Below, piece by piece: positions 1-15,928 of a stretch of DNA of 64,000 bases. This DNA comes from Ophiostoma sp. CBS 140.51 (lineage: Eukaryota > Ascomycota > Sordariomycetes > Ophiostomatales > Ophiostomataceae). The first letter of the stretch is position 1. Every line of letters begins with the position of its first letter. Where the stretch lies: the NCBI GenBank assembly GCA_029298735.1, contig JANSLP010000002.1, forward strand, positions 310,001-374,000. The letters are read 5' to 3'. Made by a program: the position numbers and the translations under genes. Below the pieces are notes generated by a model that was given only the letters and a program-made list of their open reading frames with translations, was not told the origin of the DNA and did no database searches.

Positions 1-1
1 C

Positions 2-901
2 AAGTACGTTTTTGCCGGCGGCAGCAACAACGAGGGCATCCCTGCGTCGCACATTGACATTTTTTACGACTACATCCGCTCGCTGCAGGGCGCCGTGCGG
101 ACACGACTTCGCGAGGAGGCGACCAACATTTGCAAGATGGACGACGAGGACAAGACTGCAGAGGCGGCAAGCTCCACAACAGTAACAGCAGCAAAGGCCG
201 CGACACCGAAAAAGACAAAGACTGAGACCGAGGTCGCTGCTGAGGCCGAGTACAAGAAGATTGTCGCCGGTTTCCGGGACCAGGAGGGCAGTGGTGCTGT
301 CAATGGTAACGGCAAGCGGTTGCGCCGTTTGAGTGAGGTGGACTACGTGCTGCGGTTTGCCGACCCAGTTCTGCAGAAGAGGCTGTTGCGGCGCATCCGT
401 GCTGAGAATGTGGCGAACGAGCTGAGCAGTGACGAGGATGGTGAGGCGGCGTCAGCAGCAGCGGCACCAAAGGCGGCACCGGCAACACCAAAATCGACAC
501 AGTCCGGCTCGGCCTTGGATGCGACAAGTACCGCCTACCTGTCATCATCCTCGGCAACGACCTCAGGAGGCGACGACAAGCGTGTGAAGCTCAATGACGG
601 CTCGGCCAAGAAGCCGAAGCGGAGCCGGAAGCAGCGGACAGCCGTTGACCCTGACTTTTCCGACTCCGACTCCTCAGATTCTGACTCAGATTCAGATTCT
701 GACTCGGAAAGCGGCGATGAGGGTGCCAAGGTCAACGCCGGCGCTGACTCGTCAAGCGACAGCTCCGATTCGTCCGACGACTCAGATGACGACATGCCCT
801 CGGCACCCGCAGCAAACGGTGCACAGACATCATCGTCGTCGTCAAGTAGCAGCTCACCAGCATCTGCATCGGACTCGGATTCCGACTCGGACTCTGATTA
901 G
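2..901 (+). CDS. C-terminal part of an unknown acidic Ser/Asp-tailed protein (5' truncated)
   Basis: An open frame runs in from the left edge (codons start at base 2) and ends with TAG at 899-901, giving about 299 residues. The first 40 residues look like a folded alpha-helical segment (HIDIFYDYIRSLQ, then a basic helix). A low-complexity Ala/Thr/Lys stretch follows, then a basic helix around VDYVLRFADPVLQKRLLRR. The last 150 residues are disordered: a basic patch (KKPKRSRKQR, like a nuclear localisation signal) and long Ser-Asp runs ending in SDSDSDSDSD. Acidic Ser/Asp tails of this kind are common in nucleolar and chromatin proteins and are often CK2 substrates, so a nuclear role is an inference. 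I do not recognise the family. The true start lies outside the window. Confidence 0.75.
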   Translation, partial: KYVFAGGSNNEGIPASHIDIFYDYIRSLQGAVRTRLREEATNICKMDDEDKTAEAASSTTVTAAKAATPKKTKTETEVAAEAEYKKIVAGFRDQEGSGAVNGNGKRLRRLSEVDYVLRFADPVLQKRLLRRIRAENVANELSSDEDGEAASAAAAPKAAPATPKSTQSGSALDATSTAYLSSSSATTSGGDDKRVKLNDGSAKKPKRSRKQRTAVDPDFSDSDSSDSDSDSDSDSESGDEGAKVNAGADSSSDSSDSSDDSDDDMPSAPAANGAQTSSSSSSSSSPASASDSDSDSDSD

Positions 902-1800
902 AGAGCAAAGCTCGAGGCTGAATACAAATCTGATAGACAGCCGACGCCAAATCGTGATCATTACAGGCGCTACCCTGACCTCGATGACCAGTCGGAGTCT
1001 TTTTTTTTTTCGGACTCGGACCTGGGCATGGAGTAAGAGTGGCTGCTTGAGAACGAAGACCTCCCGGAGGCCCTCATTTTTCAGTACCTTGCATCTTAAT
1101 AAGCACAACCTGGAGCAATAGCACTATTGATTTTTACAATGATTTCTTTTATGTTCGTTTACGCAACTTCTTTCCTAACCGTTTACTTACCGTTTATCAT
1201 GGCTTATGTATGGCGAACATTTCTGTTTGTACTTTATGTACTTTAAGTTGGATCAAAAGCGTTTTTACCAAAGAATTTCAAAGTGCAATGAACGACGTGT
1301 CCGAATTGTTGAATAAACAGACAGACGGAGAGCCACTATCTATGGTGGATATGAGATGAAACGGGTTGAGAATGAGATGCGGGCTTCAACTAAAGGTAAA
1401 ATCATGTGACGACAACTTATAAATGCGGCTGTATTTTTGTGGGAAATATGAATAAAATATATGATGAGAGAATAACCTTGTAAACGCCAATATAAAAGCC
1501 CACGTGCGACTGTTAAACTTTGTTGAAAGTGTAAATGTATAAAAAAGCAGAGAGTCGCCCAGTTTCCCCCGGAAGTTGTTTCCGGAGGGATCTTCGCTTG
1601 ACGTATGCAAGAGCGAAGTCATGATTCCAAATCCATAAATGACGCAATAACAACATGAAAAGGCCGTAAAAGCCAGTAAAGTATAAATCGTATAAAATAA
1701 AGCAGGTGTTGCCTCCCAAATGAACCAACATGCAAAAGTCGTGAATAAATAATTGTCAGTGCTGTTGACCTGACATGCTCTCACCAATCTCCACTCCCCA
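902..1800. other. convergent intergenic region
   Basis: This region holds the 3' flanks of two convergent genes. It is AT-rich from about 1100 with AATAAA-like signals (for example near 1310) and a short T tract near 1000. No coding frame here has protein-like composition. Confidence 0.6.
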
Positions 1801-3483
1801 CTACGCCTGCACGGTGTTGTGCGCCTTGAGGAGGTCTTGGAGCTCCAGAACGCCTACTACCTCGCCATTGTCAATAACAGCGACCACAGTATCGGCCGCT
1901 TCGTCTTCCTCGCTGGTGCTCGCACTCGCAACGGCCCGCAGCCACTCGGCAGCCTTGCGAACCTTGGTATCGGCGGCCACAGCAACAAAGTCGGGCCGGC
2001 CGACAGTCAGTCCAGGGACCTCGTGCACAGGGCGAGCCAAATCTGCTGAAAGTAATGCCCGGATGCGGCTGGGTGAGGCAATGCTCTCGAGATTGGCGTT
2101 GTTGACCTCATTACCCGTATTGGACGACGTTGTTACAACACGCACCCAGCCGTTGGCTGAGCTGTAGCCAGCGCGCAGCACATCGGCACAGTCGGGATTG
2201 GAGTGCACAATGGGAATGTCCCGCCAAGGTACGGCGAGGTGGCGAATTGTGTCGTTTTGTTGTTGTTGAGCAGCGGCAGAAGTATCGGGTTTCCGGAAGG
2301 CCGCGCCAATGGCACCGCCCGGGTGGTTGCGGCGGAAGACCGACTCGGTCGACGGGTGCAGCTCTTTGCTGGTGACAATGGCCAACGCGTCGCCAACAGC
2401 CAGTGCTGTGGTCGTGCTGGCTGTTGGTGCGGCCACGCCGAAAGACACTTTCTCCTCGACAGGAATGGGCGCAGGCAGCAGGATGGCTGCGGCAGCGGGA
2501 GCTCCACTGCTGTTGTTAAGGTAGTCCCTGTTGGCTGCAGCTTCAGCCTGCAGCGCATTACGGTGCCGGACCAGCTCGCAGGTCTCAGCAGTGACGTGGG
2601 ACGTCAAGATGATGAGCGGCAGTGCCGTATCAATGTGTGGTAAGAGAGTCACGAGCTCCTGGGTCTTGCCCGAGTAGGTGATGAACAGAAGAGCATCGTG
2701 TGGCCGGATATGGCCCAAGTCGCCATGTAGCGCCTCGGTCGGGTGCAAGAACGAGGCTGGCACGGCCAGGCTGTTGAAGGTGGCCACCAGCTTCTTACCA
2801 ATGTGGCCCGACTTGCCGACACCGACAACAACGAGCTTACCTGGCGGCTGGGACGTCTGTGTGCGCACAATAACTTCGACGGCCTGGTGGAAGCCGTCCC
2901 GCGCCGCTGGTGAAGTGGCGTACAGCTGGGCGACGGACTGCAGCGCAGTGGCCTCGGTGGCAAGGACGTGCACGGCACCGGCGAGACGTGCAGCAACAGA
3001 TGATGCTGGTGCTTTACCGGAGGTGAAAGCATTCGATGTGGAGGAAGAGGTTAACGGCGATGTGGCGGCCGTTGAAAAGTTAAGCGAGGTGGAAGAGAGA
3101 TTTGGCGACAGGACATAGGGTGAAAGCTCGGGCGAGTCCGGTGCCGAAGCTGGTGCTGTGGCTGGCGGTGATGAGAATACGTCTTCACCATGTGAGTCTG
3201 TTGTGACGACCGCCTTGTTGGGGGCCGAAGACGGTCCGGCGATCACTGGTGGAGCCGGAGATACTGAGGCCGCAGCTGCAGCAGCAGGGGATGTGGTGGC
3301 AATGCTGTCAATGGAATCGAGGGACAGCTCCTCAATGGGCGAGCACAAGTCCTGCTCGTTTGCTGGCGTCACGGGAGACGGAGGCGATGGTGGAGGAACT
3401 GCCGGGAAAGCGGAGGTCCCGAGCAGGTAGACGGCGCTCGTCTGGACGGGCCCACAACAGCGCTCGCTTGCTCGTTCACCCAT
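1801..3483 (-). CDS. SIS/CBS sugar-phosphate isomerase-like protein (KpsF/GutQ type)
   Basis: Single-exon gene of 560 aa, ATG at 3483-3481, TAG at 1803-1801. Residues 1-165 are Ser/Pro/Ala-rich and probably disordered. The SIS domain follows: a nucleotide-fold glycine motif GVGKSGHIGKK at 221-231, HPTEALHGDLG at 247-257, TYSGKTQE at 269-276, and the KpsF/GutQ hallmark HPGGAIGAAF at 387-396. The C-terminal 140 residues form a CBS pair, ending VVGVLELQDLLKAH. Bacterial relatives interconvert ribulose-5-phosphate and arabinose-5-phosphate for Kdo synthesis. Fungi make no Kdo, so the substrate here is unknown. The SIS part carries an Ala-rich insertion (about 310-365), and an Asn-rich loop splits the CBS part. 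Family assignment is firm; function is not. Confidence 0.88.
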   Translation of the reverse strand: MGERASERCCGPVQTSAVYLLGTSAFPAVPPPSPPSPVTPANEQDLCSPIEELSLDSIDSIATTSPAAAAAASVSPAPPVIAGPSSAPNKAVVTTDSHGEDVFSSPPATAPASAPDSPELSPYVLSPNLSSTSLNFSTAATSPLTSSSTSNAFTSGKAPASSVAARLAGAVHVLATEATALQSVAQLYATSPAARDGFHQAVEVIVRTQTSQPPGKLVVVGVGKSGHIGKKLVATFNSLAVPASFLHPTEALHGDLGHIRPHDALLFITYSGKTQELVTLLPHIDTALPLIILTSHVTAETCELVRHRNALQAEAAANRDYLNNSSGAPAAAAILLPAPIPVEEKVSFGVAAPTASTTTALAVGDALAIVTSKELHPSTESVFRRNHPGGAIGAAFRKPDTSAAAQQQQNDTIRHLAVPWRDIPIVHSNPDCADVLRAGYSSANGWVRVVTTSSNTGNEVNNANLESIASPSRIRALLSADLARPVHEVPGLTVGRPDFVAVAADTKVRKAAEWLRAVASASTSEEDEAADTVVAVIDNGEVVGVLELQDLLKAHNTVQA

Positions 3484-6400
3484 TGTGACGTAATGGAGTG
3501 GTGGCTATGTGTGGATGAGTTGGAGTTTGTCTTCTTGCCTATGGTAAAGAATATCCGGGGAAAGACTGAAGGATCGTGAGGACCAAAAGCTGGGATCCGG
3601 GGGTTTGAAAGAAGATCGCACGGCGCAGCCGGCGGGGAGGCAAGTGGAGAGAAGGGGGAAGGGGAAATTCGAGAACAGCTTTCTAGGTCGAAGCTCTCAT
3701 CTTGGAAGTGCAGTCTGTTGATTTCTAAGGAGGTATACAAGGAGGTATTTCGAGCGCGGTTCGTCCGAATTGATGCGTTGGGAGGGACGGCAGAGTGTCC
3801 AATGGGTGGTATCAAGGCTCTTCCGGTATATTACGGGAGAGGCGTCAATGCACAGACGGCAACGGACAACAATACGAGGTTGAAGAATGAGATGAAGAGG
3901 GAGAAGGGAAGGTTAGAAACGAGGAGAGGAGGAGAGGAAAGAAAAAGAGACAAAAGATAAAAGAGAACTGGTGAAGAGAAAGCTGGGAAGGCGCGAGGAA
4001 CGTAACGGAACGTTAGCTCCAGACCAAGAGTGGTCGCTAAAGGCGGAACGGGAACAAAGACGGAGGCAGGGGACTCAAATAGGACCACCGTTTTCTCGTT
4101 TTGGTTACGGCCGCGTCTCGGGATGGTCGATAACGATACTCCGGGGAAGAACAGAGAGAGGAGGGAAGGAGAGAATGGCCTAGGAGGGTAGCACGGAATG
4201 CGCCGATGGGGTTTATCCCGCAGGAATTGGTCTTGGGAAAGGTCAATGGCTCAGTTGCCAAGAAGGGGAGGTGCAGTGGAGCAAGTAGGATGAGGAATAG
4301 GAACAGGATGAGGAAGGAGCAGTGAAAAAAGGGAAAGAGTTAGGGAAGTCATGGACGTGGAGAGAGCAAAACTTAAAAGAATTGTGAAAGAGTGTTGTCG
4401 ATTGTGGCAGGAACGATGCCTGTTGTGCTTTACAGGGGGCGATTGCTTTGTGCTGCACATCGATAAAGCACATGTAAATGGCGTTTTTGGAAGGGGCATC
4501 AGCAAGAGCTTCGAGAAAAGGGAAGGAACGATGTGCTGAGAAGATTGGCAGAAAGGGAAGGGCCAGGCCTGAGGAGACTGGGCGATCTGCGCAACGCAGG
4601 GTCCTCTTTTCGCCTCCCGTTACATTTTCACTTTTTTTTCTTTCTCATCTAAATAGACTATTTTTCGTCTGGTTTGCTAGTCCCGAACAACGACACATGC
4701 GGCAGCGTGGGTGCCGTGCAGGAAGAAAGAGACATTGGCGTCTTGGAAACTGCCTTGGAGAATTGGACGAAGACGGAAGGCACCAAAAAGGCACCAAAAA
4801 GCACTGCCAAATCAGCAAGAGCACCCTGAACTTCGGCTCGGATGGGGTGGTGTGCTGCCCACGGCAAGTATCTTAGCGAAGGCAAGAGCACGGAGAGATA
4901 GCCGCGGAGCAAAAGTCAAGTAGGGCAGGAGCGTCCACAGTGTTAACTCCGTCGCCAGCCGTGCGTATTCCGACCGCGACTCTGCGCCTGGGTGTTTGTC
5001 TGGGGAGATCGTAGCAGGGAGGGGCGATCCAGGGCTCGCCCGCTTGTCAATCGCATCTCTTTATCTTTGCGCTGGTCCTGGATCGCATTTGGTTTTGGGC
5101 TGCCTTGTCTTCACGATGCGTAACTGAGACGTCGATTTATTGGAAAGACGGACCGTTGGGCGGAACGCCATGTGATTGGGTTCTTCTGGTTTCTCGCATA
5201 TCCTCCGTTCTTGCGTGACGTGCGTCTGGTTGTCATGACTTGTAGTTTTCTCGTTTCTCTTCACCTTCGGCGATGATCAATCAAGGAAAGGAGCGGGGAG
5301 ATCGTTATCGCAACGGGGCTACCAGCAGGGTTAAGAAAGAGGCAAGAAGAGGGAGGCGCGGTGGAGGGGCAAAACGGTGGGACAAAACGGCAGGGAAAGA
5401 CAAGATAAAAAAGCATTTGACATTTCGGCGTACTTTGGAAACTACCAGCATAACGACTCAAGCGAGGCAAGATCACAAAACATTCAAAAGGAAGGAGCTG
5501 CCGAGTATGCTGTATGTGGGATACATACCAACCGCCGTCATTGATTGCCCCGACTCTCCCTTTTTCTATCCGTCTCATCTTTCGTGCAGAAAGCCTCTCG
5601 TTCATAGTAGCAATCTGCACGCACAACGCGCACTCTTAGAATACACCAATCCCATATCGCCTTCTCCAGGGCGTCTCGCACCATCGCCACCAGAGCCAGG
5701 AACAGCAGCTTTGAGCTTGCGTGATCCAAGCTAAGAAAACGCACCAACCCAATTGTCGATCAAGCTGTAAGCAGGCGAGGCAGGCCAGCAAAAGACTACA
5801 AAATCCGCACCAAAACTGCCTCGCGGCGCTCGCGTCCGCTGCCGTTTCTCCCCCTCAGTGCCAATTGGCATACCCCGATGGACCTTTTGGGGAAATTCTT
5901 GTCGAATCGAGCAACCGTGACATCGAGACATGACATGCGCCTTGCAGCGTGGGAAAGGAAGACAGAGAGGGAAAACAGCAGAATTAACAGAAAAAACGGG
6001 GCATGCTTCACTTTGTCAGCCACACCGGCCAAAAGTCCAAGTCCAATGCCCCACGGCACCGTGAGTATCTGATAAACGCGACTGGTCCGTTGGCTGCTCG
6101 CTTGTTGAGAGTTTCGTACTCGTTTCGTTCAAGATCCCCGGAAGCGTTATCGGCTTTGCGCGCATCTTTCTTGGCCTAATAACGGCCATCGGCGACTCTT
6201 GTATCCGCTCGCGATGGAGTAACCATCTCCGGACTGTTTGGAGAAGTTCTGATATGACATTTGCTTGATGAGGACAAGCAATGGTATCCTATTCTCATCA
6301 CGCATCACGCATCGCATGCACAATGTGTGTCTTGCAGATAACTTGAATTTGACTCACAGATTCCTGGGTTTACTTGATCAATCATCTTCTCTTCCCCACA

Positions 6401-7071
6401 GATACCGCGCACGCAAGACGACGCGGCGACCACTAACCTTGATACACTGTGCATACACGTGGGGCCGTCCTTGCCGTGTGAGAGGAGAGGCATCGTTGAG
6501 AGGAAGCCTCCATCTTGAACCCCTCGCAATTGTGCAGCCCTCCAGCCTCACCGTAGTTTGTGCTCCGCCTCCGCAAGTTGGACGCCTCGTCTTCCTGTGT
6601 ACTTCCGACTGATAAGACGTCCTTCCTTGCGTTCCGTTTCGTCCCTGGCCTGCCTCTGCTCATAGGACAGGATGTGTATGCATGTGTCGAAGTGAGGCTC
6701 CCTCGGCATCACGTTACACCGTCTGGGGTAGTCGTTATGTTGGGCGATGCAGTACTACCGAATTTCACGCTTTTATTAAGACGGGACATGAATCTGATTT
6801 TAACTTTTGAATTTGCTTGTGTTCCTATCGAACACCGACACTTTTGTATTGAACAAACGAAAAGAAAATTCGCAAACAAAAACACCAAACGCCTATGCCA
6901 ATGCTAAAGGCAAAATCCCTATCCAACAAAAGCCCTTTTTGTGGAAATCGTAGTACAGTAAAGACGCCTTCGTGCCAATGAGTATTGAGACAAATTTGTG
7001 AAATCAAGCAGAAATCACGACGGTAAAGAACAGAGGAAGAGAAGGAGAACAAAAGACACAGCAGCTTAACG
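3484..7071. other. 3.6-kb gene-free region upstream of the SIS gene
   Basis: Only short frames without protein-like composition are present. From about 3590 to 3960 the + strand is strongly purine-rich, that is, a pyrimidine-rich leader for the minus-strand SIS gene. A short direct repeat of GGCACCAAAAA lies at 4778-4804. The right end is the 3' flank of UTP15. I see no RNA gene or mobile element. A small multi-exon gene cannot be excluded. Confidence 0.5.
4778..4804. repeat. short direct repeat, GGCACCAAAAA x2
   Basis: Two head-to-tail copies of an 11-base unit, the second followed by a partial copy. A related GGTGCTTTTTTGGTGCC arrangement occurs on the other strand sense near 19800. Confidence 0.6.
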
Positions 7072-8787
7072 CTACGCCATGGCACTCATCATCAGACTCT
7101 CCACCATGCCGCTCGTCTGGCACGCCAGCTGCGCCTGCTCAACCTCACGTCGCACACGCTTCCACAGCAGCTGGAAACCGGCGTCCAGCTCCACCGATGC
7201 GGCAACGTACTCGGCGTACAGATCCATAAGATGCAGGCCGACATCTGTGCACATGGGCGTGAACCGCGGGTCCACTATGTGGCGGCACACCCACTGCAGA
7301 ATCGGCTGGACGGTCACCTCGTCGCGGTTCTCAAGTGCATCTCGCAGGGCACTGCGGTGCCGCAGAGCCGTCAGCAGCGTCAGAGTGTTCATCGGGCCGT
7401 AGCCAGGCGAGTTGGGGTCAAGCACGGTATCGAGGGCGGCGCTAAACTTCTGGTGGCGCAGGTCGCGTTGCCAGGCAGACTCCTTGCGCTGGCGCTTGTT
7501 GTTATTGTTGCTGGTAGAGCCAGTGCCAGTGCCATCGATGACAAAGTCGGCAGAGTCACCGCCTGCCGCGTCGATGCGTGCGTGGGCCTCGGCTTGCTGT
7601 TTGCGCTTGGCCTTGGCGGCATCGTACTTGTCGAGTGTGCCGGCATCGCGTGCTACCCGCTCCTTCTTGCGTTCCTTTTCGCGCTCAGCCGCCGGGCCCG
7701 TCAGCCGCGTGCGGATGCTCAGCACACCCGACACCATACCGACCGCCAGGTGACGGTCGTCGCCACCGGCACCGGCCGAGATGACGGAGACACTAAGGAC
7801 GGGCGAGGGGTACTTGGCGCTGGCCACGACGTTCCACGAGCCAGTCTCAAACACCTTGACGTGGCCGTCGAGGCCACCCGACACGACACGCTCGCCGTGC
7901 GAAGCGAGGCACAGCGATGTCACCGTCTTCTGGTGTGCCGTCAACAGCTTAAGCGGCCGTGCGGCCACCACGTCGAGAACCGACACGGCGTTGTCGGATG
8001 CCGCCAGAATAGCCGTACCCGAGGGCATGGGCAGAACAGCCTCGATGGGCGCCGCGTGCTTGAACGTCAGTACGGCACCGCCAGGGGCACGGGCGTCCCA
8101 CAGGCGCACTGTAGCATCGTACGAGCCCGTCACCAGCATGTGGTTGTTGCTGCTGCCGCCCGAGCCGCCGCCGCCGCCGCCGGGCATGAAGGCACCGGCA
8201 CGCACGTAGTCCTGGTGGCCCACAAACGTGCGCACAGGGTCGGCCAGCGGCAGGCTCCAGAGACGCACCGTCTTGTCGTCGCTGGCGCTCATAAGCGTCG
8301 TAAGATCTGTGGGCGACCAGCGCGTGACCCACGTCGGCTGCTTGTGCGTGTGCCACGTCTTGAGGATGACGGGGCGCGAGCCGCCAGCCACATCAAACAC
8401 CTGCATCTTGCCCGAATCGTCACCGGCCACCAGCACACGGCCATCGGGACGAATCTCACCGCTGCGCGCCACCGACTCGAACCTGCCAATCGTCTTGATC
8501 AGCTCCCGCTTGCGAATACTGTAGATGTCGACACGGGGACCCGCCGTGACAGCAAACAGGTCGTTTTGCTTTGTCGCCGCCGTCGTCGTGGGCGTAGCAA
8601 CAGCTGCCGCACCGCCGCCATACGCTGCCGCCGTGGCCGGAAAGCCAATGTGTGTGACGCCCCATGAGGCCGTGGACGTGTGTGATTTCTGGTTCTTAAA
8701 CGACTTCCAGTAGCGCTGCTCAGCTGTCATGGGCGCCGGCCCCTGGGCCAGCTTGAGCGTCTGTAATGGGACGACCTGGGCCGCCAT
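7072..8787 (-). CDS. utp15: UTP15, U3 snoRNP WD40 protein
   Basis: Single exon, 571 aa, ATG at 8787-8785, TAG at 7074-7072. The protein starts with the family-typical segment in which PLQTLKLAQG is followed by RYWKSFKN. WD40 repeats fill residues about 40-370; clear blades end in DKTVRLWSL, DATVRLWDA and DGHVKVFE. A Gly/Ser-rich loop (near 8170) interrupts one blade. A basic linker leads to the conserved UTP15 C-terminal domain (from about 435, LRHQKFSAALDTVLD, and PILQWVCRHIVDPRF). In yeast Utp15 is a t-UTP/UTP-A component of the small-subunit processome, linking rDNA transcription and early 18S pre-rRNA processing in the nucleolus. Length matches fungal orthologues (about 510-570 aa). No intron is needed. 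Confidence 0.95.
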   Translation of the reverse strand: MAAQVVPLQTLKLAQGPAPMTAEQRYWKSFKNQKSHTSTASWGVTHIGFPATAAAYGGGAAAVATPTTTAATKQNDLFAVTAGPRVDIYSIRKRELIKTIGRFESVARSGEIRPDGRVLVAGDDSGKMQVFDVAGGSRPVILKTWHTHKQPTWVTRWSPTDLTTLMSASDDKTVRLWSLPLADPVRTFVGHQDYVRAGAFMPGGGGGGSGGSSNNHMLVTGSYDATVRLWDARAPGGAVLTFKHAAPIEAVLPMPSGTAILAASDNAVSVLDVVAARPLKLLTAHQKTVTSLCLASHGERVVSGGLDGHVKVFETGSWNVVASAKYPSPVLSVSVISAGAGGDDRHLAVGMVSGVLSIRTRLTGPAAEREKERKKERVARDAGTLDKYDAAKAKRKQQAEAHARIDAAGGDSADFVIDGTGTGSTSNNNNKRQRKESAWQRDLRHQKFSAALDTVLDPNSPGYGPMNTLTLLTALRHRSALRDALENRDEVTVQPILQWVCRHIVDPRFTPMCTDVGLHLMDLYAEYVAASVELDAGFQLLWKRVRREVEQAQLACQTSGMVESLMMSAMA

Positions 8788-9988
8788 TGTGAGTGTTTTT
8801 GGGAGGTTGGTGTCCTTTGATAGGAAAAGAAAGAAGACCGTTGTACGTTGATGTATGGGCGTCGTTAAGTCGTCGTTGAGATCGTTTGTTGGTCGTCGAG
8901 ACGTTGGTCCCTGGTTCCTAAGAATTTACCTGCAAGTGCAAAACCAGCAGAACCAACAAAACCGTCCAGCTCCAAATTTTTTTCTTATCGCTGGTCGTTA
9001 TCGATTAACTTTTTTTCTTCTGCAAAGGCCGGGCTCCGCTATGTGTGCTGTAATTGGCTGATATAAACCCCTGCCAGACATCTCGACCTCCACCACAATT
9101 GTCCACCGAATTAGGACTAGCGTCAATATTTTTCGATATTTCAAAAATGCACTGCAACCTTCAACAGAGCTTCAGTACCACCCTCTCACTGCCGTGGGAG
9201 AGATACCGCTGGGCTGTTTTTGTGTGAGCTCTCATGGAAAACGGCAGGGAAGTTTGCCATACGACATATGCAAGAAGGGCCCTTTCAGTAGACCAAGGCA
9301 CTCTTCGAGTCAGGCGCCTGCCAACTTCCCAATTTGTGCTGGCCATGAATATTTCAGTCTGCACAGCATATATTGGAGCACAGGCTGAAAAATTGGTGCA
9401 TCTCGCTTCACTTCATCGTCTGTTTGTCGTCTGATCAAAGAGGCGAAGCCTGCACCAAAGCAAGGCCGACCTCGGGCGGCGTTGAGTGAAGTTGAGTATC
9501 CTCAAAGTAAACAGTGATATTCCATATCATCGACGGTCATAGCCCACTCATTCACCGAGTGTGAATGTTGATATCTGACCAGTTTCAATTATCGAGTACA
9601 TCCTTGCATTTTACTCAAAGTCGCACATCTGTGGAGAATTACAGGGGCCAAGACCTATTTAAAATATCCGTTCTCACTGGCACAACGCGTAAAGTCGCGC
9701 TAAAGATAACCGCTGTAAATGATACCAGCCCGCTGTAATTGGCCATGGCAGGATCTTAAGATGTATTACAACTTGTGCGACAAATGGACAAAATCGAGAC
9801 TGTGAAAGTGCCAAGAAAGCTGCGATTTATATTGGCGGGTGCTTCCGACATTCGCTCTTTCCAATTGAGATGCAAGTGGTTCTTTCTTGCTTCGTTTTCA
9901 GGAGGTGACCAATCAGGCTCACAAACGTGTGCTGAGAGAAAAGGCAAGTGCGCCTTGCGGTTGCCGGAAGGCTTCCCACCTGCACCTG

Positions 9989-10010
9989 CTGTGTGTGTGT
10001 GTGCGTGTGT
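9989..10010. repeat. TG dinucleotide microsatellite
   Basis: About ten TG units with one interruption, in the promoter-side region of the MIZ gene. Confidence 0.7.
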
Positions 10011-10802
10011 TAATCGTGGTCGTTCGCTCTTTCCTCCTGTGTCGGTTGCTCTTTCCTCAATACATCGTTACCCCGGTAGGAACGCGTAGACAAATAAATA
10101 TTATGGGTTTTCCCTGCTGTCCAATTTTTCGCCCTCTTCTCGCCAGTTTCTTCTCCTAACATTTTCATTTCTCACCTCACCCAAACACCACCTTTGCCAT
10201 CACGACCAAGACTAATTCAGCACTGTGAGTGGCGAGCCTTGCGCGGATCTATCTTCCAGAGCATAGCGCGCCTTACTTCATCCCCAAATCGCCTACCCGA
10301 CCCCGGCTTCCAACGTCCCAAAAACGATTAAAGAAACTCCTGACCCGCTTTCTTCATTACGCGGGCGACCAACAGTCCAGAGTCCAGACCAAGGACAAAA
10401 ACGGACTTGCGTCAACAGTTCGAACCTCGATGCCAACGGTGGCACCGTGTGCTGGCTGCATTGTGGTTTTTGTGCAAATCTTTTCTTGACATCTCTCGCA
10501 TTCTTCATCGCAGATTCATCCTTCTCTTCAACCACTCCAAATTTTCAACACAAACCTTCAACCTTTAGCCAAGCAACCGACTATTGACGATTAGCGACGA
10601 CACGAGGGCAGATACGACGAGGCTGAAAACTCCCGACCGACAGTGTTTCTCCCATGCCATGCGCCCGCCATCGAACGCCATCAACTGCCCTCGATTGTCT
10701 TATTGCCTGGGCATCTCGTCTGGCGTCCTCCATCCAACCGGTGTTGCGTGGATGATTTCGACAACAGCCATCGGTGGGGAACTGGAGTCTGAGTCTGCCA
10801 TG

Positions 10803-10896
10803 GTACGTTGTCCGACATGCGATGGAATGCACACAAGAGACAGAGTTGAGACAAACTTGCGACCTTGTATCTGACTGCCGATGCCTCCCGTTCTAG
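10803..10896 (+). other. probable 5'-UTR intron of the MIZ gene
   Basis: This 94-nt segment begins GTACGT, has a CTGAC branch-like site about 20 nt before its end, and ends TTCTAG. Splicing it does not join any upstream frame to the MIZ frame (both possible joins meet a stop), so it would lie in the leader. Upstream ATGs at 10654 and 10659 open short frames that end before 10958, which makes them candidate uORFs. Confidence 0.6.
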
Positions 10897-10957
10897 ATCA
10901 TTCCGATTAAGCCTTTCCGCTGATCCAGCCCCCCTCCCTTCCCCCTTGCTTAAGGCC

Positions 10958-15928
<4,971 letters not shown>

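Larger units (their letters stand above)
8788..10957. other. divergent promoter region, UTP15 / MIZ gene
   Basis: This 2.2-kb divergent region holds upstream sequence for UTP15 on the left and the leader of the MIZ gene on the right. It contains a TG microsatellite (about 9989-10010), a CT-rich stretch from about 10130, and a probable 5'-UTR intron at 10803-10896. I see no other gene. Confidence 0.6.

Noticed and set aside
6350..6356. TGACTCA heptamer
   Set aside because: Far from any start codon in the right orientation; chance copies are expected at this frequency.
7231..8667. 478-codon open frame antisense to UTP15
   Set aside because: Arg/His-rich shadow of the WD40 gene without any motif.
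10415..10440. Possible tRNA B-box AGTTCGAACCT
   Set aside because: No cloverleaf or A-box can be formed with the flanking sequence.
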